A DNA stretch of 38,832 bases, taken from Deltaproteobacteria bacterium Ga0077550 (lineage in GTDB: Bacteria > Myxococcota_A > Polyangia > Nannocystales > Nannocystaceae). This document shows positions 8,059 to 15,416 of the stretch, piece after piece. The translations under genes and the position numbers were made by a program. The notes below the pieces were generated by a model, which made no database searches, had not been told where the DNA came from, and saw only the letters and a program-made list of their open reading frames with translations. The stretch covers positions 1 to 38,832 of the forward strand of contig LNFB01000194.1 of NCBI GenBank assembly GCA_001464385.1. The letters run 5' to 3'. Position 1 is the first letter of the stretch; the number at the start of each line of letters is the position of its first letter.

Positions 8059-10220
8059 CCGATTCCACCGCCAAACCGCTGCGCGTCGCCCTCGTGGGCG
8101 TGGGTTACATCGCCGATTACCACCTCGCCGCCGCACGCTCGGCGGGCGCCGAGGTCACCGCGGTCTGCGACGTCGCCCCCGGCCGCGCCCAGCGGTTCGC
8201 CGACGCCAACCAGATCCCGAGCGCGCACACCAGCATCGAGGCGATGCTCGCCGCGGGATCGTTCGAGGCGGTCCATGTGCTCACGCCGCCGCACCTGCAC
8301 CTCGAGCCGACCCGCGCCGCGCTGATGGCCGGCGCCGACGCGCTGGTCGAGAAGCCGTTCACCCACAGCGCGGCCAGCAGCGCCGAGCTGCGCGCGCTCG
8401 CCCGCACCCGCGGCCGCACGATCGGCTGCAGCCACAACTTCCTGTTCTTCCCCGCCTACGACAAGCTCGTCGCCGACTACCAGGGCGGGCGCCTGGGCGC
8501 GGTCGATCAGATCGACATCGTGTGGAACAAGCCGCTGGGCCAGCTGAAGGGCGGGCCGTGGGGCGCATGGATGCTGCAGCACCCGCGCAACATCCTCTTC
8601 GAGGTCGCCCCGCACTCGTTCGCCCACCTCGCGCACCTCGTCGGCCCGCCGGACCACATGGTCGTGCGCCCCTACGATCGCGTCGTGCTCCCGCGCGGCA
8701 ACGTGTTCTACCGCCGCTGGGAGATCCTGGCGTGGAAGGGCAACACCTGTATCCGCCTGCGGCTGTCGTTCATCGACGGCTACCCCGAGCACTACATCCA
8801 CGTGCGCGGCACCCAGGCGGTCGCGCGCTGCGACTTCGAGAACAACACCTACGTCTGTTCCGACCACACGCCGCACCTGCTCGACGTCGATCGGTTCCTC
8901 ACCGTCGCGGCCACTTCGCGCGACGCAGTGGTGCAGTCGGGCGGCACGCTGGCCGGCTTCGTGCTCACCAAGATGGGCATGAGCAAGACGGGCGGCCCGT
9001 TCCAGCACAGCATCAGCCGCATCGTCGAGGCGTTCTACGCCGGGCGCAGCGGCGGGCTCGACGAGCGGGTCAGCGCGGCGATCGGCGAGCACGCGGTGAA
9101 GATCGCCGAGCAGGTCGCCGAGCACGCGGAGACCACGTTCGCCGCCGACAAGGCCTACGCGCCGAGCGTGTCGGCACCGAGCGCACCGACCCCGACCCCG
9201 AGCACACCGACCCCGTCCGTGCTCGTCATCGGCGGCACCGGCTTCATCGGCCGCGCCCTGGTCAAGAAGCTCCGCGCCGCCGGCCATGGCGTGCGGCTCT
9301 TGGTCCGCGATCCGAGCTCGGTGCCCGCCGAGCTCACCTCCCTGGGCGTCGACGTGGCGCGCGGCGACTTCACCGATCTCGCCAGCGTCGCCCATGCGCT
9401 GCCGGGGATCCGCGCCGTCTATCACCTCGCGCGCGGCAACGGCAACACCTGGGCCGAGTTCTCCAAGTACGACGTCGAGCCGACGCGCGCGCTGGCCGAG
9501 CTGTGCCTGCAGCACGAGGTCAAGCGCTTCCTCTACACGTCCTCGATCGCGCTCTACAACGCGGGCAAGGGCGTCGGGAACATCACCGAGGACACGCCGC
9601 CGGCGACCGGCGGTGATCCGTACGTCCGCAGCAAGATCGAGAACGAGAACAACCTCAACGCGCTGCACCGCGAGCGCGGGCTGCCGTTGGTGTTGTTCCG
9701 TCCCGGCATCGTGCTCGGGCGCGGCGGCTGCCCCCTGCACTGGGGCATCGCCGGGTGGCCCTACCCGTCGGTCGCGCGCCTGTGGGGCGACGGCAACAAC
9801 AAGCTGCCGATCGTCCTGGTCGACGACTGCGCCGACGCCATGGTGCTCGCGCTCGACGCTCCGGGCATCGAGGGGCGCTCGTACAACCTCATCGGACCCC
9901 CGGTGATCACCGCGAACGACTACCTCGACGAGCTCGAGGCCCGCGCGAACCTCCGCCTGCGCCGCATCCCGACCACCGCGGCGACCTACTTCGCCGAGGC
10001 CGTCGCCAAGTGGGCGCTCAAGAAGGTCGGCCGCGACCCCAACGCCCGCCGGCCGACGTACGCCGAGTGGGACGGTCGCAGCTTCGCGGCGACCCTCGAG
10101 GGCGGACGCGCCGAGCGCGAGCTCCACTGGTCCCCCGCCCGCGACCGCGAGACGATCGTGCGCGAGGGGATCTGGGTGCCGACCGACGAGTGGTTCGAGC
10201 TCCCCACCGCGGCGGAGTGA
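8055..10220 (+). CDS. Fused Gfo/Idh/MocA oxidoreductase and NAD-dependent epimerase/dehydratase (SDR)
   Basis: 721 aa, two complete enzymes in one chain. Residues 8-370 are a Gfo/Idh/MocA oxidoreductase: Rossmann start VALVGVGYIADYH, EKP motif at 99-101, and a substrate-domain HSFAHLAHLVG histidine region near 190. A Pro/Thr linker (APTPTPSTPTPS) spans about 375-389. Residues 390-710 are an extended SDR: GGTGFIG at 393-399, YTSSIALY serine region near 497, and Tyr523-x3-Lys527 (YVRSK). Both halves should bind NAD(P). In a glycan locus the likely job is sequential remodelling of a nucleotide sugar, for example oxidation then epimerisation or reduction, with the intermediate passed between domains; this is inference. 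Start and coupling to the GT2 gene are fixed by the ATGA overlap. The ORF is continuous, so the fusion does not depend on a frameshift. Confidence 0.92.
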   Translation: MTDSTAKPLRVALVGVGYIADYHLAAARSAGAEVTAVCDVAPGRAQRFADANQIPSAHTSIEAMLAAGSFEAVHVLTPPHLHLEPTRAALMAGADALVEKPFTHSAASSAELRALARTRGRTIGCSHNFLFFPAYDKLVADYQGGRLGAVDQIDIVWNKPLGQLKGGPWGAWMLQHPRNILFEVAPHSFAHLAHLVGPPDHMVVRPYDRVVLPRGNVFYRRWEILAWKGNTCIRLRLSFIDGYPEHYIHVRGTQAVARCDFENNTYVCSDHTPHLLDVDRFLTVAATSRDAVVQSGGTLAGFVLTKMGMSKTGGPFQHSISRIVEAFYAGRSGGLDERVSAAIGEHAVKIAEQVAEHAETTFAADKAYAPSVSAPSAPTPTPSTPTPSVLVIGGTGFIGRALVKKLRAAGHGVRLLVRDPSSVPAELTSLGVDVARGDFTDLASVAHALPGIRAVYHLARGNGNTWAEFSKYDVEPTRALAELCLQHEVKRFLYTSSIALYNAGKGVGNITEDTPPATGGDPYVRSKIENENNLNALHRERGLPLVLFRPGIVLGRGGCPLHWGIAGWPYPSVARLWGDGNNKLPIVLVDDCADAMVLALDAPGIEGRSYNLIGPPVITANDYLDELEARANLRLRRIPTTAATYFAEAVAKWALKKVGRDPNARRPTYAEWDGRSFAATLEGGRAERELHWSPARDRETIVREGIWVPTDEWFELPTAAE

Positions 10221-10258
10221 CGCCGTGTTCGCCGCGGACGGCCGCCCGCGCTCGCGCT

Positions 10259-10705
10259 TCAGGGCGCGGGCGCCGGCTTGGGGTCGATGATCGCCGTGAA
10301 CGTGGCGCTGCTCTTGATCTTCCCGTCGCACGTGACCTGGCCGCTGAACTTGCCGACCCGGCCGATGCGCTCGGCCTTGACCTCGATCCGCAGCACCTCG
10401 CCCGGGACCGCGAGGCCGCGGAACTTCGCGTCCTGGATCCCGATGAAGTAGCAGTTGTGCTTGGCCGGATCGAAGTGGCCTGACTGGTGCGCGAGGATGA
10501 CGGCGGCCTGCGCCATCGCCTCGACCTGCACCACGCCGGGCACGATCGGGTTCCCCGGGAAGTGGCCCTGCAGGATCGGGTCGCTGTTCGACACCAGCCG
10601 CAGGGCCACGATCGACTCGTTGGGCACGATCTCGATCACCCGATCGATGAAGAGGAACGGAAAGCGGTGCGGGAGGATCGCCTCGATCTGTGCGGCTTCA
10701 ATCAC
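10259..10705 (-). CDS. fabZ: 3-hydroxyacyl-ACP dehydratase FabZ
   Basis: 148 aa from GTG 10705, the usual FabZ size. The hot-dog fold signatures are all present: ILPHRFPFLFIDRV near the N-terminus, catalytic His in GHFPGNPIVPGVVQ, and catalytic Glu in VEAMAQAA. It dehydrates 3-hydroxyacyl-ACP to trans-2-enoyl-ACP in fatty acid elongation, in the cytoplasm. It stands alone here, convergent with the fusion enzyme (38-bp gap) and divergent from the TPR gene, away from lpxA/lpxD partners. An ATG 18 nt upstream (10723) would add six residues. I prefer GTG because TATCCT lies 6 nt before it, a pattern repeated at other starts. The C-terminus has an Ala-Pro tail (KPAPAP). Confidence 0.92.
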   Translation of the reverse strand: MIEAAQIEAILPHRFPFLFIDRVIEIVPNESIVALRLVSNSDPILQGHFPGNPIVPGVVQVEAMAQAAVILAHQSGHFDPAKHNCYFIGIQDAKFRGLAVPGEVLRIEVKAERIGRVGKFSGQVTCDGKIKSSATFTAIIDPKPAPAP

Positions 10706-10711
10706 GCACCG

Positions 10712-10717
10712 AGGATA
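10712..10717 (-). promoter_or_regulatory. TANNNT hexamer, 6 nt before the fabZ GTG
   Basis: TATCCT on the minus strand, 6 nt from GTG 10705. The preceding TTG makes TTGTATCCT, very close to TTGTATTCT in front of the pseudokinase gene. No -35 match is visible. Confidence 0.35.
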
Positions 10718-10750
10718 CAACATCGCACACGCCACCGGTCGGACGCGGGG

Positions 10751-10782
10751 CGAAACGCACCGACGGCTCTGGCCCGAAACGC
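10751..10782. repeat. Two direct copies of CGAAACGC, 24 bp apart
   Basis: CGAAACGC occurs at 10751-10758 and 10775-10782 in the fabZ/TPR divergent region. The 24-bp period is a little over two helical turns. It could be a pair of protein-binding half-sites; function is unknown. Confidence 0.3.
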
Positions 10783-10797
10783 CGCGACGCCGATCAC

Positions 10798-10823
10798 CTC
10801 GTCGGTCGCGCTCGTCGGTCGCG
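10798..10823. repeat. Perfect 13-bp tandem duplication
   Basis: CTCGTCGGTCGCG is present twice head to tail (10798-10810, 10811-10823), 63 bp upstream of the TPR gene start. It may be a slippage product or a binding-site duplication. Confidence 0.6.
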
Positions 10824-10871
10824 CCCGCGTCGCGAGCGCAGCCGAGCCCCGCGGGTGTCGTGCGATCGGAG

Positions 10872-10877
10872 TAGAAT
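10872..10877 (+). promoter_or_regulatory. TANNNT hexamer, 9 nt before the TPR gene
   Basis: TAGAAT matches the sigma-70 -10 consensus at 5 of 6 positions and ends 9 nt before ATG 10887. No Shine-Dalgarno and no clear -35 are present. Confidence 0.45.
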
Positions 10878-10886
10878 CCGGCCATC

Positions 10887-11768
10887 ATGACGCGCGCGAG
10901 TATTCCCTCGACCTGCCGCTCGACGATCCGATCGGGCGTGGTGTTGGCGCTGGCACTCACCACGACGATCGCCGCCTCGCCCATCGCCCACGCGAGCGCC
11001 CCCGCGGACGAGGCGCCCCCTGCAGACGACGCGGCGGCGCAACGACGCGCGGATGGGCTCGCGCTGTACGAGCAGGCGAACGCGAAGTACGACGCCGGTG
11101 ACTACCCGGGCGCCGTCGACGACTTCAAGGCGTCGTTCGATCTGCTCGGCGACACGCTCCTGCTCTACAACATCGCGGTCTGCTACGACCGCATGGACGA
11201 GTTCGACGCCGCGCTCGAGTACTTCAAGCGCTATCGGGCCGTGGCACCGCCCGCGGAGCAGGCCGACGTCGATCGCCGCGTGTCGAGCATCAACGCGCGC
11301 AAGGCTGCGCGGACCCGCAGCACGGGATCGAACTCGGCGGACGCCACCCCGACCACGGGCCCGACCGAGCGCAGACCGGACGCGCGGGGCCAGGCGGACA
11401 CCGGCGCCGGTCCGACGACGACGAAGGTCTTCACGCCGACCGTGTTGGCCCTGGCGGGGGTCTCGGTGGCGGCGCTCGGCGTCGGCCTCGGCTTCGGCCT
11501 CGCCTCCTCGAAGCGCTCCGACGCCGCGGACGACGGATGTCCCGAGGTCGACGGCGTCCGACTGTGCACGGCGCAAGGGTCCGACGACCTCGATCGCGCG
11601 CGGCAGTTCGGCGTCGTATCGGCGGCGTCCCTCGCGGTCGGCGGTGCCCTGGCGATCGCCGCGATCGCCGTCCTCGCGACGAACGCCACGCGGGCCAAGA
11701 AGCAGCGCAATCGCGGGGCCCAGACCCGGATCTTCCCGACGCCGCTCGGCGTGTCGGGCCGATTCTAG
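10887..11768 (+). CDS. Exported TPR-containing membrane protein
   Basis: 293 aa. The N-terminus has a signal peptide with hydrophobic core VVLALALTTTIAAS and a likely cleavage after AHA near residue 35. One or two TPR units follow at about 45-115 (ALYEQANAKYDAGDYPGAVD, then LLLYNIAVCYDRMDEFDAAL). A Thr/Pro/Arg-rich linker runs to about 185. Two hydrophobic segments (VLALAGVSVAALGVGLGFGL and AASLAVGGALAIAAIAVLAT) flank a short loop with two Cys (CPEVDGVRLC). This layout fits a periplasmic TPR scaffold anchored by a C-terminal helical hairpin. I infer an envelope role, possibly with the adjacent kinase, but there is no direct evidence. The gene is convergent with the kinase gene (13-bp gap). 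Confidence 0.8.
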   Translation: MTRASIPSTCRSTIRSGVVLALALTTTIAASPIAHASAPADEAPPADDAAAQRRADGLALYEQANAKYDAGDYPGAVDDFKASFDLLGDTLLLYNIAVCYDRMDEFDAALEYFKRYRAVAPPAEQADVDRRVSSINARKAARTRSTGSNSADATPTTGPTERRPDARGQADTGAGPTTTKVFTPTVLALAGVSVAALGVGLGFGLASSKRSDAADDGCPEVDGVRLCTAQGSDDLDRARQFGVVSAASLAVGGALAIAAIAVLATNATRAKKQRNRGAQTRIFPTPLGVSGRF

Positions 11769-11781
11769 TGCACCGCCGATC

Positions 11782-13440
11782 TCAGCGCTCGACGGTCGCG
11801 GCGGCCCGGGCGGCCGCGAGGCGCACGCCCAGATCGTCGCACTCGCGATCCTCGGCGCCGCCGCCCTCGGGCACCTGTGCCACAGCGAGCGCCGCGGCGA
11901 AGAACGGGATCGGGACCTTCTCGATCGTCGTCAGCGCCGCGTCGAACACCGCGCAGGGCTGCCCCGCGGCGCTGGCCTGCAGCAGGTCGAGGCTCACCTG
12001 CAGGGGCTCGTCGATCCGATCGCCGAGCCCCGCCGATCGCAGGTAGGCGATCGCCTCGTGGCGCTGGCCATAGTCCAGGGCGCGGCCGAGCTCCGGCTCG
12101 TTCACCACGGCGACGAGCTGCTCGGGCGACGGCTGCCCTGCGCCACCCTCGACCGGCCGGCCCGCCGCGCCGCGCTCGACGGTGGACGTCGACGACGCGA
12201 TCGGCGGCTCGACGGGGTCATCGGCGCGCCACGTCGTCGCCGCCGCCGCGGCCAGGAGCCCGAGGCCGACGGTGCCGACGACCCAGGGCCACCGGCTGCC
12301 CGCAACCGACGCGGGCTCACCGATCGGCGTCGCGCTCCCGATCGGCGTCGGCTCGATGCGATCGCGGGGCTCGGCCGACGCAGCCCGCGGCGCCCGAGCC
12401 CGATCGACCAGGAGCGCCCCGGACACGGGCGGCGGCGGCACCGGCGACGCCGCCACGCCAGCGACGTCGTCGGCCTCCAGCCCCGGCCGGGCGCCGAGAA
12501 CCTCGATGAGGAACGCACCGAGCTCGACCGCCGAGGCCTGCATCCGCTGCTCGCGGGCGAAGGCGTCGAGGGCCGCGCGCATGTCGTCGGCGCGCTGGAA
12601 CCGTCGCGCGGGGTCCCGCGACAGCGCGGTGAGGACCACGCGCTCGAGCGCCCCGGGGTAGCGCGCGACGATCCGCGACGGCGGAGTGACATCCTGGGTG
12701 ACGACCTTGTTGAGGATCGCCAGATCGTCGTCCCCGCGGAACGGCGTCTGCCCCGTCGTCAGCTCGTAGAGCACGACGCCGAGGGAGAAGATGTCGGAAC
12801 GCCCATCGAGCGGGAGCCCCTGCGCCTGCTCGGGCGACATGTAGCGGGCCTTGCCGCGGCGCGTGCCGACGTCGGTGCGCGAGACCACCTGGGCCGCCTT
12901 CGCGATGCCGAAGTCGAGGAGCTTGACCTCGCCCTCGAACGTGACGAACACGTTCTCGGGCGAGACGTCACGGTGCACCACGCCCATCGGTCGCCCGCCG
13001 CGGTCACGCTTGGCGTGGGCGTAGTCGAGCCCCGCGGCGATGCCCGAGGCCACGAACACCGCGAGGGGCCACGGCAAGGTCCGACCGAGCTCGACCAAGC
13101 GGCGGCGGAGCGTGCTGAGGTCCGCGCCCTCGAGGAACGGCATCACCAGGAAGTACTCGTCGTCGACGTGCCCGAGGTCGGAGACGTGCACGATGTTCGG
13201 ATGCTCGAGCGTCGCGGCGACGCGGGCCTCGTCGAGGAACATCTCGACGAACTCGGGCTGCGCGGCGAGATGGGGCAAGATCCTCTTGATCGCGGCGAGC
13301 TTCTCGAACCCACCGATGCTCCGCGCGCGCGCGAGGTACAGCTCGCCCATGCCGCCGACGGCGAGTCGACGCAGCAGCTGGTAGCGACCGAGCATTCGCA
13401 GCCGCTGCGGCGCGCCGGGATGTTCGTGAACGACGCCCAC
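11782..13440 (-). CDS. Transmembrane Ser/Thr protein kinase (intact catalytic residues)
   Basis: 552 aa from GTG 13440, with GAAGG 7 nt upstream; ATG 13395 (MLGRYQLL) is a possible later start. The kinase domain is about 18-295: glycine loop LAVGGMGELY, Lys52, alpha-C Glu71, HRDVSPEN (156-163), DFG (176-178), MSPEQ (201-205). All catalytic residues are present. A disordered Pro/Ala/Arg juxtamembrane region precedes a transmembrane helix at about 385-402. The periplasmic part carries a ~105-residue domain (about 438-545) with Cys496 and Cys534 and the landmarks GDRIDEPLQVSLDLLQA, PCAVFDAALTTIE and RLAAARA. The same domain occurs in the divergent pseudokinase. By family knowledge it is an inner-membrane receptor kinase; the ligand is unknown. 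Confidence 0.93.
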   Translation of the reverse strand: MGVVHEHPGAPQRLRMLGRYQLLRRLAVGGMGELYLARARSIGGFEKLAAIKRILPHLAAQPEFVEMFLDEARVAATLEHPNIVHVSDLGHVDDEYFLVMPFLEGADLSTLRRRLVELGRTLPWPLAVFVASGIAAGLDYAHAKRDRGGRPMGVVHRDVSPENVFVTFEGEVKLLDFGIAKAAQVVSRTDVGTRRGKARYMSPEQAQGLPLDGRSDIFSLGVVLYELTTGQTPFRGDDDLAILNKVVTQDVTPPSRIVARYPGALERVVLTALSRDPARRFQRADDMRAALDAFAREQRMQASAVELGAFLIEVLGARPGLEADDVAGVAASPVPPPPVSGALLVDRARAPRAASAEPRDRIEPTPIGSATPIGEPASVAGSRWPWVVGTVGLGLLAAAAATTWRADDPVEPPIASSTSTVERGAAGRPVEGGAGQPSPEQLVAVVNEPELGRALDYGQRHEAIAYLRSAGLGDRIDEPLQVSLDLLQASAAGQPCAVFDAALTTIEKVPIPFFAAALAVAQVPEGGGAEDRECDDLGVRLAAARAAATVER

Positions 13441-13451
13441 CTTGGGCCTTC

Positions 13452-13457
13452 AGCCTA
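13452..13457 (-). promoter_or_regulatory. TANNNT hexamer, 11 nt before the kinase GTG
   Basis: TAGGCT on the minus strand, 11 nt before GTG 13440. Here a GAAGG Shine-Dalgarno-like sequence lies in the spacer, so either mode of initiation is possible. Confidence 0.3.
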
Positions 13458-13598
13458 ACGCGCTGCGGTACGATCGTCGCGAGTACACGCCCCGGGTAGC
13501 GGCGGCGAACCGCGGCCCGACCGCTGGGGCGATCGGACGCGGGACCGAGCCCGGATGCGGGGCGGAACGCCCCCTCGCGCGCCCGGCGCAATCGACAC

Positions 13599-13614
13599 TG
13601 GCCACTTGGCCACA
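13599..13614. repeat. Short tandem TGGCCAC-type repeat in the kinase/pseudokinase intergenic region
   Basis: TGGCCAC occurs at 13599-13605 and 13607-13613, an 8-bp period, each containing the palindrome TGGCCA. It lies about 18 bp upstream of the TATTCT hexamer of the pseudokinase, a plausible activator or repressor site in a 206-bp divergent region. Confidence 0.3.
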
Positions 13615-13631
13615 ACCCCTACCGAACATTG

Positions 13632-13637
13632 TATTCT
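13632..13637 (+). promoter_or_regulatory. TANNNT hexamer, 9 nt before the pseudokinase gene
   Basis: TATTCT ends 9 nt before ATG 13647, with no Shine-Dalgarno between them. The local context TTGTATTCT resembles the fabZ promoter element. Confidence 0.4.
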
Positions 13638-13646
13638 GGCGCTGCG

Positions 13647-15401
13647 ATGCTGACTTCCGAACCCCGTGCCGCCCCTGTGAACGGTCGCCTCGGCATGCTG
13701 GACGGTCGCTATCGGATCGTTCGAGTGCTGCACGTGTCCGCCGACGCGACGCTGCAGCTCGCGACGGAGACGCGACTCAATCGGCCGGTCGCGATCAAGA
13801 CGATCGACGATGCCGCCGAACGCGGCGCGCGATTCTCCGCGATCGTGCAGGTCCTCGCGCGACTCGATCACCCCAACGCGATCAACGTGATCGATACCGG
13901 GACCACGTCCGACGGCAAGCCCTACGCCGTCATGCCGTTCGTCGAGGGCGAGCGCCTGCGCGACATCATCGCTCGCGGCCCGCTCCCGCCGGTGCGCGCC
14001 GCGATCATCACCTCCGCGATCCTCCGCGGCCTCGCGCCGGTGCACCGCGCGGGCGTCGTGCACCGCGACCTCACGCCCGAGTGCGTGATCGTCCCGCCGA
14101 ACGACGACGCAGGCGCGCGGATCACTGGGTTCTGGTCGGCGCTCGTCCCGGGCCCCGGCGAGTCCGGAGGCCTGAGCGTCGCCGACCTCGGCGTCGGCAC
14201 GCCGGAGTACTCGAGCCCGGAGCAATCGCTCGGCATGGAGACCGACGAGCGGAGCGACCTCTACTCCGTCGGCATCCTCCTCTACGAGATGCTGCACGGC
14301 GCGCCGCCGTTCGCCAGCAACGACCCCTTCCACGTCGTGCAGCTGCAGGTCCACTCACCGCTGCCCCCGATCGATCCGATGATGCCCGACGAGCTGGCCA
14401 CGCTGCTGCTCGAGCTCACGCAGAAGGAGCCCGGGGATCGGCCTGCGTCGGCGAACGAGGCGCTGATCCAGATCGAGGCGTACATCGGCGGCGCCGTCGG
14501 CCCGTCGATGTCGCGACGCACGACGACGCCCGTCGATGGCCTGTCCGCGGCCGCGACGTCGCCCTACCCGGCCCCGCGTGCCACCACGGCCGAGTACGCC
14601 GCGACCGCCACCGACCGCACCGGCACCCGTGAGATCCCACCCCGCCGGAGCTGGGCGCTCCCCGCCGCCGCGTTGCTGCTGCTCGGCCTCGGCGCGGGCG
14701 CGTGGGCCTGGTCCTCGACGAACCGCGGCACCCCCACGTCGGCGACGACCGAGGACGCGACGGTGCGCGCCGCGTCCCCTGCCCCCGCTCCGGCCGGTGG
14801 CGAGGCGACGGGAGAGCTGAGCGCGACGCTCCGCGCCCTCGCGATCGTCAACGAGCGTCGCCCCGAGTACGCGGCGAAGTACGTCGAGCGTCGGGCCCTG
14901 ATCGCGGAGCTCGTCGCAGCGGGCCACGCCGCGAAGATCGACGAGCGGCTGCAGACCGCGCTCGATCTGTTGCAGGCCGGACAGTCCCCGACGCCGTGCA
15001 CGACGTTCGCCGAGGCGCTCACGCGGATCGAAGCGGCCGACGACGCCTACTACGAGCCGTCGCTCGCCGCCGCGAGCGTCCCGTCGCACGTCACCGGCGC
15101 GGGGACGCCACCCGACGCGAGCTGCGAGGGGATCGAGGCGCGTCTCGCCGCCGCGCGGGCGCCCGCGGTCGAGGCCCCGCGGACCGCCCCGGTCGAGGCG
15201 TCCTCGCCGATCGTCGCGAGCCGCGAGCCGAAGTCCAAGTCCAAGCAGGCGCGGGGATCGAAGTCGAAGGCCGGACCCGCCCCCTCGGCCTCGACGCCCG
15301 CGACCCCGTCGGCGAAGCCGGCGTCGACCGGACCCAGCGTGACCAAGCTCGACGACCCGCCGGCCATCCGGAAGCTCGACGACGGCGTCAAGCGGCTCTG
15401 A
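13647..15401 (+). CDS. Transmembrane pseudokinase with periplasmic domain matching the divergent kinase
   Basis: 584 aa. The kinase fold is recognisable from about 20 to 280: VAIK Lys51, YAVMPFVEGERL hinge, VVHRDLTPE, SSPEQ, SDLYSVGILLYEMLHGAPPF. Four key elements are lost. The glycine loop reads VLHVSADATLQL without glycines. The alpha-C Glu position is Ile66. HRDLKPEN reads HRDLTPEC with Cys146 for the Mg-binding Asn. DFG reads GFW with Gly161 for Asp. Catalysis is therefore unlikely. A transmembrane helix lies at about 335-355. The periplasmic domain (about 390-505) mirrors the divergent kinase: AKIDERLQTALDLLQA, PCTTFAEALTRIE, Cys451, Cys493, RLAAARA. A Lys/Ser/Pro-rich tail follows (KSKSKQARGSKSK). 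I infer a regulatory partner of the kinase at 11782-13440. ATG 13647 is preferred to an upstream TTG (13629). Confidence 0.9.
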   Translation: MLTSEPRAAPVNGRLGMLDGRYRIVRVLHVSADATLQLATETRLNRPVAIKTIDDAAERGARFSAIVQVLARLDHPNAINVIDTGTTSDGKPYAVMPFVEGERLRDIIARGPLPPVRAAIITSAILRGLAPVHRAGVVHRDLTPECVIVPPNDDAGARITGFWSALVPGPGESGGLSVADLGVGTPEYSSPEQSLGMETDERSDLYSVGILLYEMLHGAPPFASNDPFHVVQLQVHSPLPPIDPMMPDELATLLLELTQKEPGDRPASANEALIQIEAYIGGAVGPSMSRRTTTPVDGLSAAATSPYPAPRATTAEYAATATDRTGTREIPPRRSWALPAAALLLLGLGAGAWAWSSTNRGTPTSATTEDATVRAASPAPAPAGGEATGELSATLRALAIVNERRPEYAAKYVERRALIAELVAAGHAAKIDERLQTALDLLQAGQSPTPCTTFAEALTRIEAADDAYYEPSLAAASVPSHVTGAGTPPDASCEGIEARLAAARAPAVEAPRTAPVEASSPIVASREPKSKSKQARGSKSKAGPAPSASTPATPSAKPASTGPSVTKLDDPPAIRKLDDGVKRL

Positions 15402-15416
15402 CCGACACGCCGCGCA

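Noticed and set aside
13629..13646. Upstream TTG start for the pseudokinase
   Set aside because: It overlaps the TATTCT hexamer and adds six residues without similarity; ATG 13647 fits better.
14719..15401. Lys/Ser/Pro-rich tail of the pseudokinase as a separate gene or frameshift
   Set aside because: The frame is continuous from the kinase-like domain through the membrane helix to the tail, and the shared C-terminal domain lies inside it.
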